In this document: positions 8,965 to 18,251 of the stretch, piece by piece | Position numbering within the stretch: position 1 is the first letter of the stretch | Layout: every line of letters starts with the position of its first letter | Origin: Streptosporangium saharense | GTDB lineage: Bacteria; Actinomycetota; Actinomycetes; Streptosporangiales; Streptosporangiaceae | Assembly: GCF_014203715.1 (NCBI RefSeq) | Contig: NZ_JACHJP010000001.1 | Span: 1,342,432-1,406,431 of the forward strand | DNA length: 64,000 nucleotides | Direction of reading: 5' to 3' | Translations under genes and position numbers: made by a program | The notes under the pieces: model-generated | The model's input: the letters and a program-made list of their open reading frames with translations, nothing else | Databases searched by the model: none | What the model was told of the DNA's origin: nothing

Positions 8965-9438
8965 ATGGGATATGAGATTCGGGCGATCGACGTCCAGACC
9001 GTGAAGGAGCTGCTTGAGGGTGACGACGCGGGCCGGCGGCCCCGGGTGTTCGTCACCGAGGAGGAGGGCGCCCCGCTGCGCTGCTGCCTGACCAGGGCGG
9101 GAGTGGGGGAGCGGATCGCGCTGCTGTCGTACGCGCCGCTGCGCCGGTGGGCGGCGGAACGGGGGGTGGACCCGGGCGCCTACGACGAGCAGGGGCCGGT
9201 CTTCGTGCACGCGGGAGACTGCCCCGGCGCCGGGTCCGGCTGGCCGGAGGGGCACACGGCGCACCGGATGCTCCGGATCTACGCCCCCGACGGGCACATC
9301 CTGGGGGGCCGCTACCTGGCCGCCGACGAGGACCCGGACCCGGCCCTGCGCGAGGTGTTCGAGGACCAGGAGGCGGCGGTGGTCCACGTGCGGGCCATCG
9401 AGTTCGGCTGCTTCCACTTTGAGGTACGGCGTAGCTGA
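8965..9438 (+). CDS. DUF1203 family protein
   Basis: 157-residue soluble protein matching DUF1203: the N-terminus begins with YEIRAIDVQTVKELLE, then PLRCCLTRAGVGERIALLSYAP and the conserved FVHAGDCPG and FEDQEAAVVHVRAIEFGCFHFEVRR segments. The family function is unknown; conserved histidines and cysteines are visible (CC near residue 37, H and C in HAGDCPG). I start at ATG 8965 because family members begin there; a GTG at 8911 overlapping the TetR stop would add 18 residues and would make the pair translationally coupled. Confidence 0.8.
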   Translation: MGYEIRAIDVQTVKELLEGDDAGRRPRVFVTEEEGAPLRCCLTRAGVGERIALLSYAPLRRWAAERGVDPGAYDEQGPVFVHAGDCPGAGSGWPEGHTAHRMLRIYAPDGHILGGRYLAADEDPDPALREVFEDQEAAVVHVRAIEFGCFHFEVRRS

Positions 9439-9463
9439 GGACAGACTGGCCACGGTGACGCTG

Positions 9464-9600
9464 TCAGGTGTGACGGTGTTTGATGACCTGCACCGTCACC
9501 GTGTGCTTGCCCTCGTCGATGCGGTAGGTCCCACGTCGGCGACATGAAGTCCCTCTGAAGGGGTTTGCCGACACGCCATGGTTCTCTGGCGAGCGCACCG
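9464..9600 (-). pseudogene. Decayed RelE/YoeB-type toxin remnant
   Basis: Downstream of the antitoxin on the minus strand, pieces of a RelE-family toxin are readable but not in one frame. REPWRVGKPL appears in one frame around 9545-9575. After at least one frameshift, RRRGTYRIDEGKHTVTVQVIKHR reads out to a TGA at 9464-9466, where a RelE toxin would end. No intact reading frame joins them and the N-terminal part is not recognisable. This matches the usual antitoxin-toxin order, so the toxin is very probably dead. Confidence 0.7.
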
Positions 9601-9604
9601 GTGA

Positions 9605-9931
9605 TCAGCTCCCGGGCTCTCGGGTAGGCCCGTCGTCAGGGCACGTCGCGCGGCCGGTCGCACACACGCTGGCCCTGCCGAGGCGGTTCGCCATGATGGC
9701 GGCCATCTCCTCCTCGGTGGTCACATCACCACGTGCCTCGGCGGACGTCGCCTCGACCAGGTCGGCGAGAAGCTCCAGGGTTTCCTGGAGGGACTCCCAC
9801 TCGGCCACGGACACGATCACGGCGTGTGGCCGTCCGTTCCGGGTGAGAGTGAAATGGTCGTGCTCGCGAGCGGCCCGGTCGGCGAGTTCGGGCAGCCGAT
9901 CCCTGGCCTCACTGATCGGAATGGTCTCCAC
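9605..9931 (-). CDS. Orphan Phd/YefM-type antitoxin
   Basis: 108-residue protein whose first 80 residues match Phd/YefM antitoxins: TIPISEARDRLPELADRA (DNA-binding and dimer N-terminus), then FTLTRNGRPHAVIVSVAEWESLQETLELL. The start is GTG at 9931. After EEEMAAIMANRLGR the C-terminal tail turns into non-conserved sequence (residues about 88-108), probably because a frameshift reads into the decayed toxin region. With the toxin broken, it can at most act as a DNA-binding protein or neutralise a homologous toxin elsewhere. Confidence 0.85.
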   Translation of the reverse strand: METIPISEARDRLPELADRAAREHDHFTLTRNGRPHAVIVSVAEWESLQETLELLADLVEATSAEARGDVTTEEEMAAIMANRLGRASVCATGRATCPDDGPTREPGS

Positions 9932-10521
9932 ACGCCCATGATCTCTGCCTGGCGGAGGTAGCGGACAGATTCTCCGCCATCTGCCGCGTGACGTTGTAGG
10001 ACGGGGTCAGCTCTCTGGGTGGAAGAGGGTGTGGCCCGTGGATGACGTCGCCTCCCTGCCAGGAGGTGTTCGGGAAGACCGCGCTGACGGGTGGGCACCC
10101 TTGATGGACGGGCGGGTGGTGTCTATTGAAAACGCCTCTTCGCTGACATCTCAGGGATATTTGAAAGATCGCACTTGACACAATGTCGAAAAGAATTTTT
10201 TCTGTCCGGAGTCGGTGGCGTGCGGAGAGTGATGTGCACCCTTCTGGCCTGCTGAATGGGCGGTCCGGTCGTGGAAAAGGGGGCGAGGGCCGGGTGGGGA
10301 AGGGGGAGTGACCTGCGTGTTACGCCTACGTTAACGCTGTGAACTGTGTCGTTCTGTAGTGCGGGTGCCACCGGAATGAATCACCGTGGATTTTTCATAG
10401 TCAAGATCATGATGTGGTCACATGGTTTCACTGATGGATGTGTGTAAGGCTCTGAGGGTGCTGGACAAAGTGCTGGCAACGTCGGATGTAAAGTGCCTGT
10501 AAATAAAGAGGGAGGTATCCG
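9932..10521. other. 590-bp gap at the left border of the biosynthetic cluster
   Basis: No convincing gene is seen. The part from about 10130 to 10510 is noticeably richer in A and T than the surroundings. A TTGACA hexamer at 10175-10180 is a possible -35 element without a good -10. The 7-mers TGTAAAG and TGTAAAT lie 11 bp apart at 10487 and 10498, just upstream of the SARP gene, and may belong to its control region. A short minus-strand stretch near 10000 (YNVTRQMAENL) faintly recalls a YjbR-type fragment but is too short to call. Confidence 0.5.
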
Positions 10522-11367
10522 TTGGATATCAGTGTCCTCGGCCCGCTGAGAATCAACGAAGGCGGAATCTCTGTCGTGCCGAGTGCCGGCAAACCCCGGC
10601 AGGTCCTCTCCCTTCTCGCGCTGCGCGGGGAACGGGTGGTGCAGGTGTCCACCCTGATGGAGGAGCTCTGGGGGGACCGCATACCGCGCAGCGCCTCCAC
10701 GACCCTGCAGACCTACGTGCTCCAACTGCGTAACAAGATCGCCGCCGCGCAGCCAAGGGAGGGACGCTCACCCAAGGACCTGCTGGTCACCTGCTTCGGC
10801 GGTTACATGCTCAAACGGGGCTCTGGCCGGTCCGACATCGAGGAGTTCGAGGCGGAGGCCACCGCGGGCATCGCCGCGCACGAGGCGGGCGACCCCAGGG
10901 CCCTGACCACGCTCGAACGGGCGCTGCGGCTGTGGCGGGGACCCGCGCTGGTGGACGTCCCGCACGGCAGGATCCTGCAGCGCGAGATCATGAGCATGGA
11001 ACACCTGCGGATGAGCGTGCTCGAACAGCGCATCGACGCCGCCCTGCGCCTCGGCAGACAGGCCGCGCTGCTCCCCGAGCTGAGCGTCCTGGTCGCCGAG
11101 CACCCCATGCACGAGGGTTTCCGTGCCCAGCTCATGCTGGCGCTGTACCGCACGGGCAACGTGTCGCGGGCGCTTGAGGAGTTCCAGCGGCTGCGGGCCA
11201 AGCTCGTCGAGGAACTCGGCATCGAGCCCTCGGCCCGCCTGCGCCGCCTGCACCTGGCGATGCTCGCCGGAGACCCGACCCTCGACCTGGTCACCGACGG
11301 CGGAGGGGTCATCAGGCCCAGGCCGTACGGCGCGGGCCTGCCCGAGAGCTTCTCGACCACGGTTTGA
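10522..11367 (+). CDS. SARP-family pathway activator (DnrI/ActII-ORF4 type)
   Basis: Predicted cluster-specific transcriptional activator. Residues 1-95 form the OmpR-like winged helix (ISVLGPLRINEGG, KPRQVLSLLALRGERVV, STTLQTYVLQLRNKI). Residues about 100-255 form the bacterial transcriptional activation domain (EFEAEATAGIAAHEAGD, ALRLWRGPALVDV, EHPMHEGFRAQLMLALYRTGNVSRALEEFQRLR). At 281 residues it is a small SARP without extra domains. It starts with TTG after a GAGGGAGG ribosome-binding site. It leads the ketoreductase gene in the same direction. Four promoters in the cluster carry 11-bp-phased heptad repeats of the kind SARPs bind, so this protein is their likely activator. Confidence 0.94.
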   Translation: MDISVLGPLRINEGGISVVPSAGKPRQVLSLLALRGERVVQVSTLMEELWGDRIPRSASTTLQTYVLQLRNKIAAAQPREGRSPKDLLVTCFGGYMLKRGSGRSDIEEFEAEATAGIAAHEAGDPRALTTLERALRLWRGPALVDVPHGRILQREIMSMEHLRMSVLEQRIDAALRLGRQAALLPELSVLVAEHPMHEGFRAQLMLALYRTGNVSRALEEFQRLRAKLVEELGIEPSARLRRLHLAMLAGDPTLDLVTDGGGVIRPRPYGAGLPESFSTTV

Positions 11368-11419
11368 GCGGGCTGCGGGACCCTGCACGTGACGTGTTCG
11401 CCGAAGCGAGGGAGCCGAG

Positions 11420-12232
11420 ATGACCGACACGACAGACATCGCGCCGACCGACCGCCCCGCGCGTCCCGTCGCCCTCGTCACCGGGGCGACCAGCGGGATC
11501 GGGCGGGAGATCGCCGAACGGCTCGCCCGCCGCGGCGCCGCCGTCTTCGTTTGCGCCCGTGGTGCCGAGGACGTCGCCGCGACCGTCAAGTCCCTGCGCG
11601 AGCAGGGGCACGAGGTGGACGGCACGACCTGTGACGTCTCCAGGCCCGAGGAGATCCGCGCGTTCGTGCGGACGGCCAGGGAGAGGTACGGCCCCATCGA
11701 CATCCTGGTCAACAACGCCGGACGCAGCGGGGGCGGCGCCACCGCCGAACTCGACGACGACCTCTGGTTCGACGTCATCAACACCAACCTCAACAGCGTG
11801 TTCCTGATGACGAAGGAGGTGCTGAACGCGGGCGGGATGCTGGCCGCGGGCCGGGGGCGCATCATCAACATCGCCTCGACGGGCGGCAAGCAGGGCGTGG
11901 TGCACGCCGCGCCGTACTCTGCCTCAAAACACGGGGTCGTCGGTTTCACCAAGGCGCTCGGCCTCGAACTGGCCAGGACCGGCATCACCGTCAACGCGGT
12001 CTGTCCCGGGTTCGTCGAGACCCCCATGGCGGAGCGGGTGCGCAAGCACTACGCCGCGATCTGGGGGGTGAACGAGGAGGAGACCAAGAACCGCATCACC
12101 ACCCGCGTCCCGATCGGGCGCTACGTGGAGCCGAAGGAGGTCGCGGCGATGGTGGACTATCTCGTCGACGACGACGCCCAGGCCGTCACCGCCCAGGCCC
12201 TCAACGTCTGCGGTGGCCTGGGCAACTACTGA
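11420..12232 (+). CDS. Type II PKS ketoreductase (ActIII-like, C-9 type)
   Basis: NADPH-dependent short-chain dehydrogenase expected to reduce the C-9 carbonyl of the nascent octaketide and help set first-ring folding. The 270-residue protein has TGATSGIG for cofactor binding (residues about 17-24), NNAG, and the catalytic YSASK near residue 166. It also has the PGFVETPMAERVRKHYAAIWGVNEEE segment characteristic of aromatic polyketide ketoreductases. It lies 52 bases downstream of the SARP gene and probably shares its transcript. A ketoreductase of this type is standard in BIQ and angucycline clusters. Confidence 0.95.
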   Translation: MTDTTDIAPTDRPARPVALVTGATSGIGREIAERLARRGAAVFVCARGAEDVAATVKSLREQGHEVDGTTCDVSRPEEIRAFVRTARERYGPIDILVNNAGRSGGGATAELDDDLWFDVINTNLNSVFLMTKEVLNAGGMLAAGRGRIINIASTGGKQGVVHAAPYSASKHGVVGFTKALGLELARTGITVNAVCPGFVETPMAERVRKHYAAIWGVNEEETKNRITTRVPIGRYVEPKEVAAMVDYLVDDDAQAVTAQALNVCGGLGNY

Positions 12233-12247
12233 CCCGCCCGAGACAGA

Positions 12248-12289
12248 ACAGCGCCGCCCCGGAGCCGGAAAGCCCCGGGGCGGCGCTGT
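12248..12289. terminator. Strong GC-rich hairpin between convergent genes
   Basis: ACAGCGCCGCCCCGG at 12248-12262 pairs with CCGGGGCGGCGCTGT at 12275-12289, a 15-bp perfect stem with a 12-base loop. It fills the gap between the stops of the ketoreductase and the aromatase/cyclase genes, so it probably ends both transcripts. There is no T-tract, as is common in high-GC actinomycetes. Confidence 0.85.
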
Positions 12290-12290
12290 G

Positions 12291-13211
12291 TCAGGCGCGG
12301 GCCGCGGCGGCCTTCAGGGTGGCCAGGCTGTTGCGGCTCAGGGCCGTACGCACGTATTCACGGGCGTCGGCGAGCGTACGGCCGGGCCCGAGGACGGCGG
12401 GCACCGCCTCGGGGGAGATCACCGCCGTGTGCTGGGAGGTCACGACGGCGCCGTCGGGGCCGTCGGTGAACGTCCACAGCCCGCTGTGGCCGAGCAGCAG
12501 GGCCGGGGTGAGCTGCTGCTTGTAGGCGATCCACGTGTTCGGCTCGCAGATACGGACGGAACGGGTCTCGTGGGCGGCGCCGTCCGAGGTGCGGGTGCTC
12601 ATCTCCAGCACCTGCGCGCCCTCGGCGTCCTCGCGCAGGTTGACGCGCTCGACGTGCGGCAGCCGTTGCGCCCACAGGTCGGCGCGGTGCACGAAGTCGT
12701 ACGCCTCGGCCGCCGTGCCCGGCAGCTCGACGGTGTCGGTGAAGGAGACGACCACCTCCTCGGGTCGCGGGGCCAGGGTGGCGACGCGGGCGAGGGCGGC
12801 CAGCTCCTCGGGGCTGTTGCGGTCGAGCGCCGCGGTGACCCAGGTGAGGGCCTCGGGGGTGCCGTCGGTCTCGAAGACGTGCTCAAGGACGATCTCGGTC
12901 CTGCCGCCGGGCAGCTCGCGGAAGCGCCAGCCGCCCCCCATCGAGGAGAGCGGGGGTCTGCTGTGCTCCTGCTGGAAGGTGACCGAGAGGCCGTCGGGGT
13001 CCAGTTCCCTGCGCGAGGTCCAGTTCCTCACCTCGTCGTTCACCACGGCCCAGATGCGGAAGCGCTCCCGGCCCGCCTCGCGTTCCAGGTGCCGGACGTA
13101 CACGCTGGGGCCGAAGACGGCGGGCCAGGTCCCGGCGTCGGCGACCAGGTCGTACAGCACGCGGGCCGGGGCGTCGACCGTGAGCGTGTGCTCGGTGCGG
13201 TGTGTGCTCAT
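12291..13211 (-). CDS. Didomain aromatase/cyclase (ActVII-like)
   Basis: Predicted SRPBCC-fold enzyme that closes and aromatises the first ring of the polyketide. The 306-residue protein has two START/Bet v1-like halves: residues 1-150 (HTLTVDAPARVLYDLVADAGTWPAVFGPSVYVRHLE) and about 155-306 (SFTDTVELPGTAAEAYDFVHRADLWAQRLPHVERVNL). Didomain ARO/CYC enzymes accompany C-9-reduced octaketides and decaketides. The start at 13211 follows the ACP stop by 17 bases; a longer open frame upstream is not coding. It is the last gene of the KSalpha-CLF-ACP operon. Confidence 0.93.
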   Translation of the reverse strand: MSTHRTEHTLTVDAPARVLYDLVADAGTWPAVFGPSVYVRHLEREAGRERFRIWAVVNDEVRNWTSRRELDPDGLSVTFQQEHSRPPLSSMGGGWRFRELPGGRTEIVLEHVFETDGTPEALTWVTAALDRNSPEELAALARVATLAPRPEEVVVSFTDTVELPGTAAEAYDFVHRADLWAQRLPHVERVNLREDAEGAQVLEMSTRTSDGAAHETRSVRICEPNTWIAYKQQLTPALLLGHSGLWTFTDGPDGAVVTSQHTAVISPEAVPAVLGPGRTLADAREYVRTALSRNSLATLKAAAARA

Positions 13212-13228
13212 CTGCGGGCCTTCCGAAG

Positions 13229-13480
13229 TCACGGGCGGGTCGCCGCGTTGGCCAGGGACAGGAGCGCGGCCGGGGTCTCGGCCGCCATGACGTCGCCGTC
13301 GTCGAGGTCGATGCCGTAGCGCTGCTTGAGCCTGGCCGCGGTCTCGATCAGGGCGAGGGAGTCGTACCCCAGCTCCTCGAACGTCCGCTCGACGCCGTCG
13401 CCGTCGAGCGTGGCTCCCTCGACCTCCCCGGCGCACTCCACGAGGACGCGGTGCAGGTCGTCGATGCTCAGTGCGGGCAT
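13229..13480 (-). CDS. Acyl carrier protein of the minimal PKS
   Basis: 83-residue carrier protein that tethers the growing polyketide. The phosphopantetheine attachment site is clear: FEELGYDSLALIETAARL with the serine near residue 41. An AAAGGAG ribosome-binding site precedes the ATG. It lies between the CLF and the aromatase/cyclase genes, the standard KSalpha-KSbeta-ACP order. Confidence 0.96.
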   Translation of the reverse strand: MPALSIDDLHRVLVECAGEVEGATLDGDGVERTFEELGYDSLALIETAARLKQRYGIDLDDGDVMAAETPAALLSLANAATRP

Positions 13481-13543
13481 GGTCGTGCTCCTTTCAGGCC
13501 ACACCGTCTCGTACGGCGCGGCTCGGGGCTGGGGTTCCTCGGG

Positions 13544-14800
13544 TCAGCTCGTCCAGGCGCGTACCACGACGGCCGCGTTGAAGCCGTGTCTGCCACGGGC
13601 GACGACGAGGGCGGTCGAGACCGGCAGGGAACGCGGCTCCCCGACGACGAGGTCGATGCCGTAGGCGTCGGGGACCTCGCGGGTGTGCGCGGTCGGCGGG
13701 ATCACCCCGTCCCTGATGGACAGCAGGGCCGTCACCACGTCCAGCGGGCCGCCGCCCGCGTAGAGCCGTCCGGTCAGGGCCTTGGGCGCGGTCACCGGCA
13801 CCGCCCCCGGGCCGAACAGGCCGCTGATCGCTTGCGCCTCGGCCTGGTCGAGGTGCGGCACGCCCGCGGCGTCGGCGAAGACCACGTCGATGTCGTCGGG
13901 GCGCAGGCCCGCGCGGGCGATGGCCTGCTCCGCGGTGTGGCGCAGCGCGGGCGGCCGCTCGGAGCCGGGCGGCGGGTCGAAGGCCGCCGCGTACCCGGCG
14001 ATCTCGCCGTAGATCTTCGGCGCTCCCCGCTTCCCGGCGGCCTCGGCGGACTCGACGATGAGCACGGCCCCGCCCTCGCCCGGCACGTAGCCACCGGCCT
14101 CGGCGTCGAAGGGCAGGTAGGCGCGGCGCGGGTCGGTCTCCGCGCTGAGCAGGCCGCCCGCGAACTGGGAGACGTACCCCCACGGGTCGAGCGCGGAGTC
14201 CACCCCGCCGCTGATCACCAGGTTCGTGCCCTCCCGCACCGTACGGCAGGCGTGCCCGAGCGCGTCCAGCCCGCCCGCCTGTTCGCCGACGAGGGCGGCT
14301 CCCGGGCCGCGCAGCCCGTTGCGGATGGAGATCTGGCCGGTGTTGACCGCGTAGAACCAGGCGAAGGACTCGTAGACGCTGACGTAGGACGGCCCCTGGT
14401 TCCACAGCTTGCGGAACTCCCTGTGGGTGAACTCGAACCCGCCGGTGGCGTTGGAGGTGATGACCCCCATGTCGTAGTTCTCCCCGTCGCCCGGTTTCAC
14501 GGCGGCGTCGGCGAGCGCCCAGTCGGCGGTGGCCAGCGCCAGCCGGGTCGAGACGTCGGTCTGCGGCAGCAGCCTGGCGGGCAGGTGCTCCTCGGCGACG
14601 AACCCGGTGATCTGCCCGGCCAGCTTGAACGGGTAGCCGGAGACGTCGAACCTGGTCATCTCCGTGATGCCGCTGCGGCCTTCGAGGACGTTCCTCCAGT
14701 ACTCCTCGGTGCCCAGCCCATTGGGCGCGGCCACGCCAACGCCCGTGACGACCGTGGGGACGTGCCCCACCGGCGCGGGCCGTACGGTCAGGCCGCTCAC
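13544..14800 (-). CDS. Chain length factor (KSbeta)
   Basis: Partner of KSalpha that controls chain length and generates the starter by decarboxylation. It has the thiolase fold of a ketosynthase, but the active-site cysteine is replaced by glutamine in [13 protein letters not shown] near residue 172, the signature of CLFs. The 418-residue length is typical. It starts at GTG 14800, overlapping the KSalpha stop in a GTGA arrangement that couples their translation and gives equal amounts of the two subunits. The chain length (octaketide expected for a BIQ) is inferred from the tailoring genes, not from residues I could check. Confidence 0.96.
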   Translation of the reverse strand: MSGLTVRPAPVGHVPTVVTGVGVAAPNGLGTEEYWRNVLEGRSGITEMTRFDVSGYPFKLAGQITGFVAEEHLPARLLPQTDVSTRLALATADWALADAAVKPGDGENYDMGVITSNATGGFEFTHREFRKLWNQGPSYVSVYESFAWFYAVNTGQISIRNGLRGPGAALVGEQAGGLDALGHACRTVREGTNLVISGGVDSALDPWGYVSQFAGGLLSAETDPRRAYLPFDAEAGGYVPGEGGAVLIVESAEAAGKRGAPKIYGEIAGYAAAFDPPPGSERPPALRHTAEQAIARAGLRPDDIDVVFADAAGVPHLDQAEAQAISGLFGPGAVPVTAPKALTGRLYAGGGPLDVVTALLSIRDGVIPPTAHTREVPDAYGIDLVVGEPRSLPVSTALVVARGRHGFNAAVVVRAWTS

Positions 14801-16068
14801 GCGACGGCTCGCAGGACCATGGCGCTCTGGAAGCCGCCGAAGCCGCTGCCGACGGTGAGCACCGTGCGCACGGGCAGCTCCCTGGCGGTCAGCGGCACGT
14901 AGTCCAGGTCGCAGGCGGGGTCGGGTTCGTGGAGGTTGGCGGTCGGCGGCACCACGTCGTACTCGATGGCCAGCGCGCAGGCGGCGATCTCGATGGCGCC
15001 GATCGCGCCGAGCGAGTGGCCGACCATCGACTTGATGGAGCTGACCGGGACCCGGTAGGCGTGGGAGCCGAGGGCCAGCTTGAACGCGGCGGTCTCGTGC
15101 CGGTCGTTCTGCTGGGTTCCCGAGCCGTGGGCGTTGACGTAGTCGATGTCGGTGGCGTCGGCCCGCGCGTCGTCGAGCGCCTTCCTGATGGCCTCGGCCA
15201 TCTCCCTGCCGTGCTTGGTCAGGCCCGTCATGTGGTGGGCGTTGCACCGGGTGGCCGAGGCGCCGAGTTCGGCGTAGATGTGCGCGCCCCTGGCCCGCGC
15301 AGCCTCGTACTCCTCAAGGACGAATACGGCGGCGCCCTCGGCCAGCACGAACCCGTCGCGGGTCCTGTCGAAGGGCCGGGAGGCGTGCTCGGGGTCGTCG
15401 TTGCGCGGCGTGCTCGCCTTGATCGCGTCGAAGCAGGCGACCACGATCGGCGAGATCGGGGTGTCCGTCGCCCCGGCGATCATGACGTCCGCGCTGCCCT
15501 CCCTGATGAGCCGTACGGCGTGGCCGACCGCGTCGATGCCGGAGGTGCAGCCGTCGGAGACCAGCGTCACCGGCCCCTGCGCCCCGACCGTCCAGGCGAC
15601 CTCGGCGGGCATCGCCCCCGGGCTCAGGTAGTCGAACATGTGCGGCGACAGGTAGGCGTGGTCGACGAGCCAGTTCCTGCCCGCGTCCGACATGACGAGG
15701 TACTCGTTCTCCAGGCTCGTCGCGGAGGCGACCGCGCTGCCCAGGCTCACCCCCACCCGGTAGGGGTCCAGGGCGTCGAACTCCAGGCCGCTGTCGGCGA
15801 CCGCGTCACGGGTGCAGGCGACCGCGAACTGGGTAGCCCGGTCCATCCTGCGGATCTGCCGGGGACTCAGCCCCTCGGCCACCGGGTCGAAGGCCGCCTC
15901 CGCCGCGACCTGTGAGCGGAAGGGCGAGGCGTCGAAGAAGGAGATCCGGCGGGTTGCCGTCCTCCCCGAGGTGAGCAGGTCCCAGAACTCCTTGGTGCCT
16001 GCCCCGCCGGGAGTGCGGACGCCCATCCCCGTCATGACGACGCGCCGGCCTCTGGCTGAACTTTCCAT
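14797..16068 (-). CDS. Type II polyketide ketosynthase alpha
   Basis: Catalyses the Claisen condensations building the poly-beta-keto chain with the CLF at 13544. The 423-residue protein shows the catalytic triad context: cysteine in [16 protein letters not shown] near residue 173, histidine in [11 protein letters not shown] near 313 and histidine in [11 protein letters not shown] near 348. GGAGG precedes the ATG at 16068. Upstream lie SARP heptads and a -10 box on this strand. The divergent operon beginning at 16283 makes the aminosugar. Confidence 0.97.
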   Translation of the reverse strand: MESSARGRRVVMTGMGVRTPGGAGTKEFWDLLTSGRTATRRISFFDASPFRSQVAAEAAFDPVAEGLSPRQIRRMDRATQFAVACTRDAVADSGLEFDALDPYRVGVSLGSAVASATSLENEYLVMSDAGRNWLVDHAYLSPHMFDYLSPGAMPAEVAWTVGAQGPVTLVSDGCTSGIDAVGHAVRLIREGSADVMIAGATDTPISPIVVACFDAIKASTPRNDDPEHASRPFDRTRDGFVLAEGAAVFVLEEYEAARARGAHIYAELGASATRCNAHHMTGLTKHGREMAEAIRKALDDARADATDIDYVNAHGSGTQQNDRHETAAFKLALGSHAYRVPVSSIKSMVGHSLGAIGAIEIAACALAIEYDVVPPTANLHEPDPACDLDYVPLTARELPVRTVLTVGSGFGGFQSAMVLRAVA

Positions 16069-16128
16069 CGGCGTACCTCCAGGCTGTCTACCCGTGTGCG
16101 GGCGTCCGACGATCGCGGAGCCAGCAGC

Positions 16129-16171
16129 AGCATCGGTCAGTCGCCTTGAGCACAGCTCGAAATCGGCTCGG
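16129..16171 (-). promoter_or_regulatory. SARP-type promoter of the KSalpha operon
   Basis: Read on the minus strand, CCGAGCC, TCGAGCT and TCAAGGC are spaced exactly 11 bp apart. Eight bases after the last one comes GATGCT (16129-16134) as a -10 box. Three phased heptads plus the 8-bp gap match the architecture known for SARP-activated promoters such as those bound by ActII-ORF4 and DnrI. Confidence 0.7.
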
Positions 16172-16191
16172 GGGACCCGATGGAGGACGGC

Positions 16192-16223
16192 TCGACCGCG
16201 GTTCGAGTCACGTCGGAGACACT
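16192..16223 (+). promoter_or_regulatory. SARP-type promoter of the PhyH/aminosugar operon
   Basis: TCGACCG at 16192 and TCGAGTC at 16203 start 11 bp apart, followed after 8 bp by GACACT at 16218-16223 as a weak -10. The pair is nearly palindromic around CCGCGG, so the minus-strand reading (TCGAACC, TCGAGCC) could also serve the KSalpha side. Confidence 0.6.
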
Positions 16224-16282
16224 CGCGCCGTCCGATGGTTCCCGAGGATGCCCGGAGCACTCCGGTGGGAAGGAGCAGGCAG

Positions 16283-17041
16283 ATGCCGGACCTCGTCTCC
16301 GACGAAGTTGTCGAACATTATCGGCAGGAGGGGTTCATCCGAATCCCCGGCGTACTGACGCCGCAGGAGGTGAAGAGCCTCCTTGAGGTCTCTCTTCTCC
16401 GTCTCGACGAGGCGGAGAAGGTGAACTGGGACCGGGAGGACGGGCGGGTCATGGACTGGGTCCCCCACGTCGACCGGGCCAGTGAGGAACTGCGCGGCCT
16501 GGCGCTGCACCCCAGGATCACCGCCATCGCCGAACGGCTCGCGGGCGTGCCGCTGCGCCTGTTCAAGTCGGAGCTGCTGCGCAAGGGTACGGCGGGCTCG
16601 GCCCTGACGCCGTTGCACGCCGACGCCCCGGCCATCCCGTTCTCCGGCAGGCCCGTCGGGCTGACCGCCTGGGTCGCGCTGACGGACGTCCCGGTCGAGC
16701 GGGGCTGCATGAGCTACATCCCCGGTTCGCACCTGGTCCCGCACGAGCAGGACGAGGCGCGGGAGCGCGACCCCTTCCGCTGCCCGTCCAACCTGGTCTG
16801 GGAGCCGCGCGTCACCGTCCCCGTCCGGGCGGGCGACGTCACCTTCCACCACGAGCGGGTCCTGCACCTGGCGGGCCGCAACGACACCGACGAGGTCAGG
16901 GTCTCGCTGGCCACCGTCTACATGGACGCCGAGTCCGTCTACGAGCCGAGCGACCTCGTCCCCGACGACCTGGGCGGCCTGCTGCCCGGCCAGCGGCTCG
17001 ACGACGACCACGTCTTCCCCCTCATCGGCGCCCGCGGCTGA
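16283..17041 (+). CDS. PhyH-type Fe(II)/2-oxoglutarate dioxygenase-like protein
   Basis: Predicted non-haem iron oxygenase of the phytanoyl-CoA dioxygenase family, 252 residues. The iron-binding facial triad appears present: HAD at about residues 112-114 (H-x-D) and a distal histidine in [14 protein letters not shown] near 189-194, followed by R for 2-oxoglutarate. YIPGSH, typical of the family, lies between them. GGAAGGAG precedes the ATG at 16283. It leads the aminosugar operon under a SARP promoter, so it could hydroxylate or desaturate either the aglycone or the sugar. BIQ clusters I can recall do not depend on such an enzyme, so its step is unknown. Confidence 0.87.
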   Translation: MPDLVSDEVVEHYRQEGFIRIPGVLTPQEVKSLLEVSLLRLDEAEKVNWDREDGRVMDWVPHVDRASEELRGLALHPRITAIAERLAGVPLRLFKSELLRKGTAGSALTPLHADAPAIPFSGRPVGLTAWVALTDVPVERGCMSYIPGSHLVPHEQDEARERDPFRCPSNLVWEPRVTVPVRAGDVTFHHERVLHLAGRNDTDEVRVSLATVYMDAESVYEPSDLVPDDLGGLLPGQRLDDDHVFPLIGARG

Positions 17042-17104
17042 CCGCTGGGAACCGGCGCGCGTGGCTGACCCCTGAAAAACACCAGTAGAACCGGGAGCGC
17101 GTTC

Positions 17105-18226
17105 ATGAGCACCTACGTCTGGAGCTACCTGGCGGAGTACGAGAACGAGCGCGAGGACATCCTCGACGCCGTGGACACGGTCTTCCGTTCCGGCCAGCTG
17201 ATCCTGGGGCCAAGCGTCGCGGGCTTCGAGGAGGAGTTCGCCGCCTACCACGGGCTCAGGCACGGCGTCGGCGTGGACAACGGGACCAACGCCGTCAAGC
17301 TGGGGCTTGAGGCGCTCGGGGTCGGCCCCGGCGACGAGGTCATCACGGTGTCGAACACCGCAGCCCCGACCGTGATCGCGATCGACGGGGCGGGGGCGAA
17401 GCCGGTCTTCGTGGACGTCCGCGAGGAGGACTTCCTCATCGACACCGCGCAGGTGGCGGCGGCCATCACCCCGAGGACCAAGGCGCTGCTGCCGGTGCAC
17501 CTGTACGGCCAGTGCGTGGACTTCGCGCCGCTGCGCGCCTTGGCCGACGAGCACGGACTGAAGATCCTTGAGGACTGCGCCCAGTCGCACGGCGCCCGCC
17601 ACCACGGGAGGCTGGCCGGGACGCTCGGGGACGCCGCCGCCTTCTCCTTCTACCCGACCAAGGTGCTCGGGGCGTACGGCGACGCGGGGGCGGTGGTCAC
17701 CTCCGACGACGAGATCGACCAGAACCTGCGGCGGCTGCGCTACTACGGCATGGAGAAGGTCTACTACGTCGTGCAGACGCCCGGGCACAACTCCCGGCTC
17801 GACGAGGTGCAGGCCGAGATCCTGCGCCGCAAGCTGCGCAGACTCGACGCCTACATCGCCGGGCGTCAGGCGGTCGCCAGGCGTTACGAGGAGGCGCTCG
17901 GCGACCTCACCGGCCCCGGCGGGCTGCTGCTGCCGTCCACGACGCCGGGCAACGAGCACGTCTACTACGTCTACGTCGTCCGCCACCCCGAGCGGGACCG
18001 GATCATCGAGCGGCTCAGGTCGTACGGCATCGCCCTGAACATCAGCTACCCCTGGCCGGTGCACACGATGACCGGCTTCTCCCACCTGGGCTACCAGGCC
18101 GGGTCGCTGCCGGTGACGGAGCGGCTGGCCAAGGAGATCTTCTCCCTGCCGATGTATCCGGCGCTGTCGGAGGAGCTGCAGGACAAGGTGATCGCCGCGC
18201 TGCGCGAAGTGCTGTCCACGCTGTAG
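17105..18226 (+). CDS. DegT/DnrJ/EryC1/StrS sugar aminotransferase
   Basis: PLP-dependent aminotransferase expected to place the amino group at C-3 of an NDP-3-keto-6-deoxyhexose. The 373-residue protein shows [11 protein letters not shown] for cofactor contacts, EDCAQSHGA (aspartate to the PLP ring nitrogen), and the PLP lysine K186 in [21 protein letters not shown]-3 role is inferred because a 2,3-dehydratase and an N-methyltransferase are in the same operon and no C-3 ketoreductase is seen, the combination used for daunosamine, angolosamine and vancosamine-type sugars. Confidence 0.93.
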   Translation: MSTYVWSYLAEYENEREDILDAVDTVFRSGQLILGPSVAGFEEEFAAYHGLRHGVGVDNGTNAVKLGLEALGVGPGDEVITVSNTAAPTVIAIDGAGAKPVFVDVREEDFLIDTAQVAAAITPRTKALLPVHLYGQCVDFAPLRALADEHGLKILEDCAQSHGARHHGRLAGTLGDAAAFSFYPTKVLGAYGDAGAVVTSDDEIDQNLRRLRYYGMEKVYYVVQTPGHNSRLDEVQAEILRRKLRRLDAYIAGRQAVARRYEEALGDLTGPGGLLLPSTTPGNEHVYYVYVVRHPERDRIIERLRSYGIALNISYPWPVHTMTGFSHLGYQAGSLPVTERLAKEIFSLPMYPALSEELQDKVIAALREVLSTL

Positions 18227-18251
18227 GAGCCGACCCGTTGGAGGGCGTCAG

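Noticed and set aside
9960..10100. Possible YjbR/MmcQ-like remnant on the minus strand (YNVTRQMAENL)
   Set aside because: Only about a dozen residues look similar and no further motif follows.
13202..14902. A 566-codon plus-strand frame across the ACP and CLF genes
   Set aside because: Antisense to two convincing minus-strand genes with coupled starts and family motifs.
16208..18085. A 625-codon minus-strand frame opposite the PhyH and aminotransferase genes
   Set aside because: Shadow frame; PhyH iron ligands and the PLP lysine lie on the plus strand.
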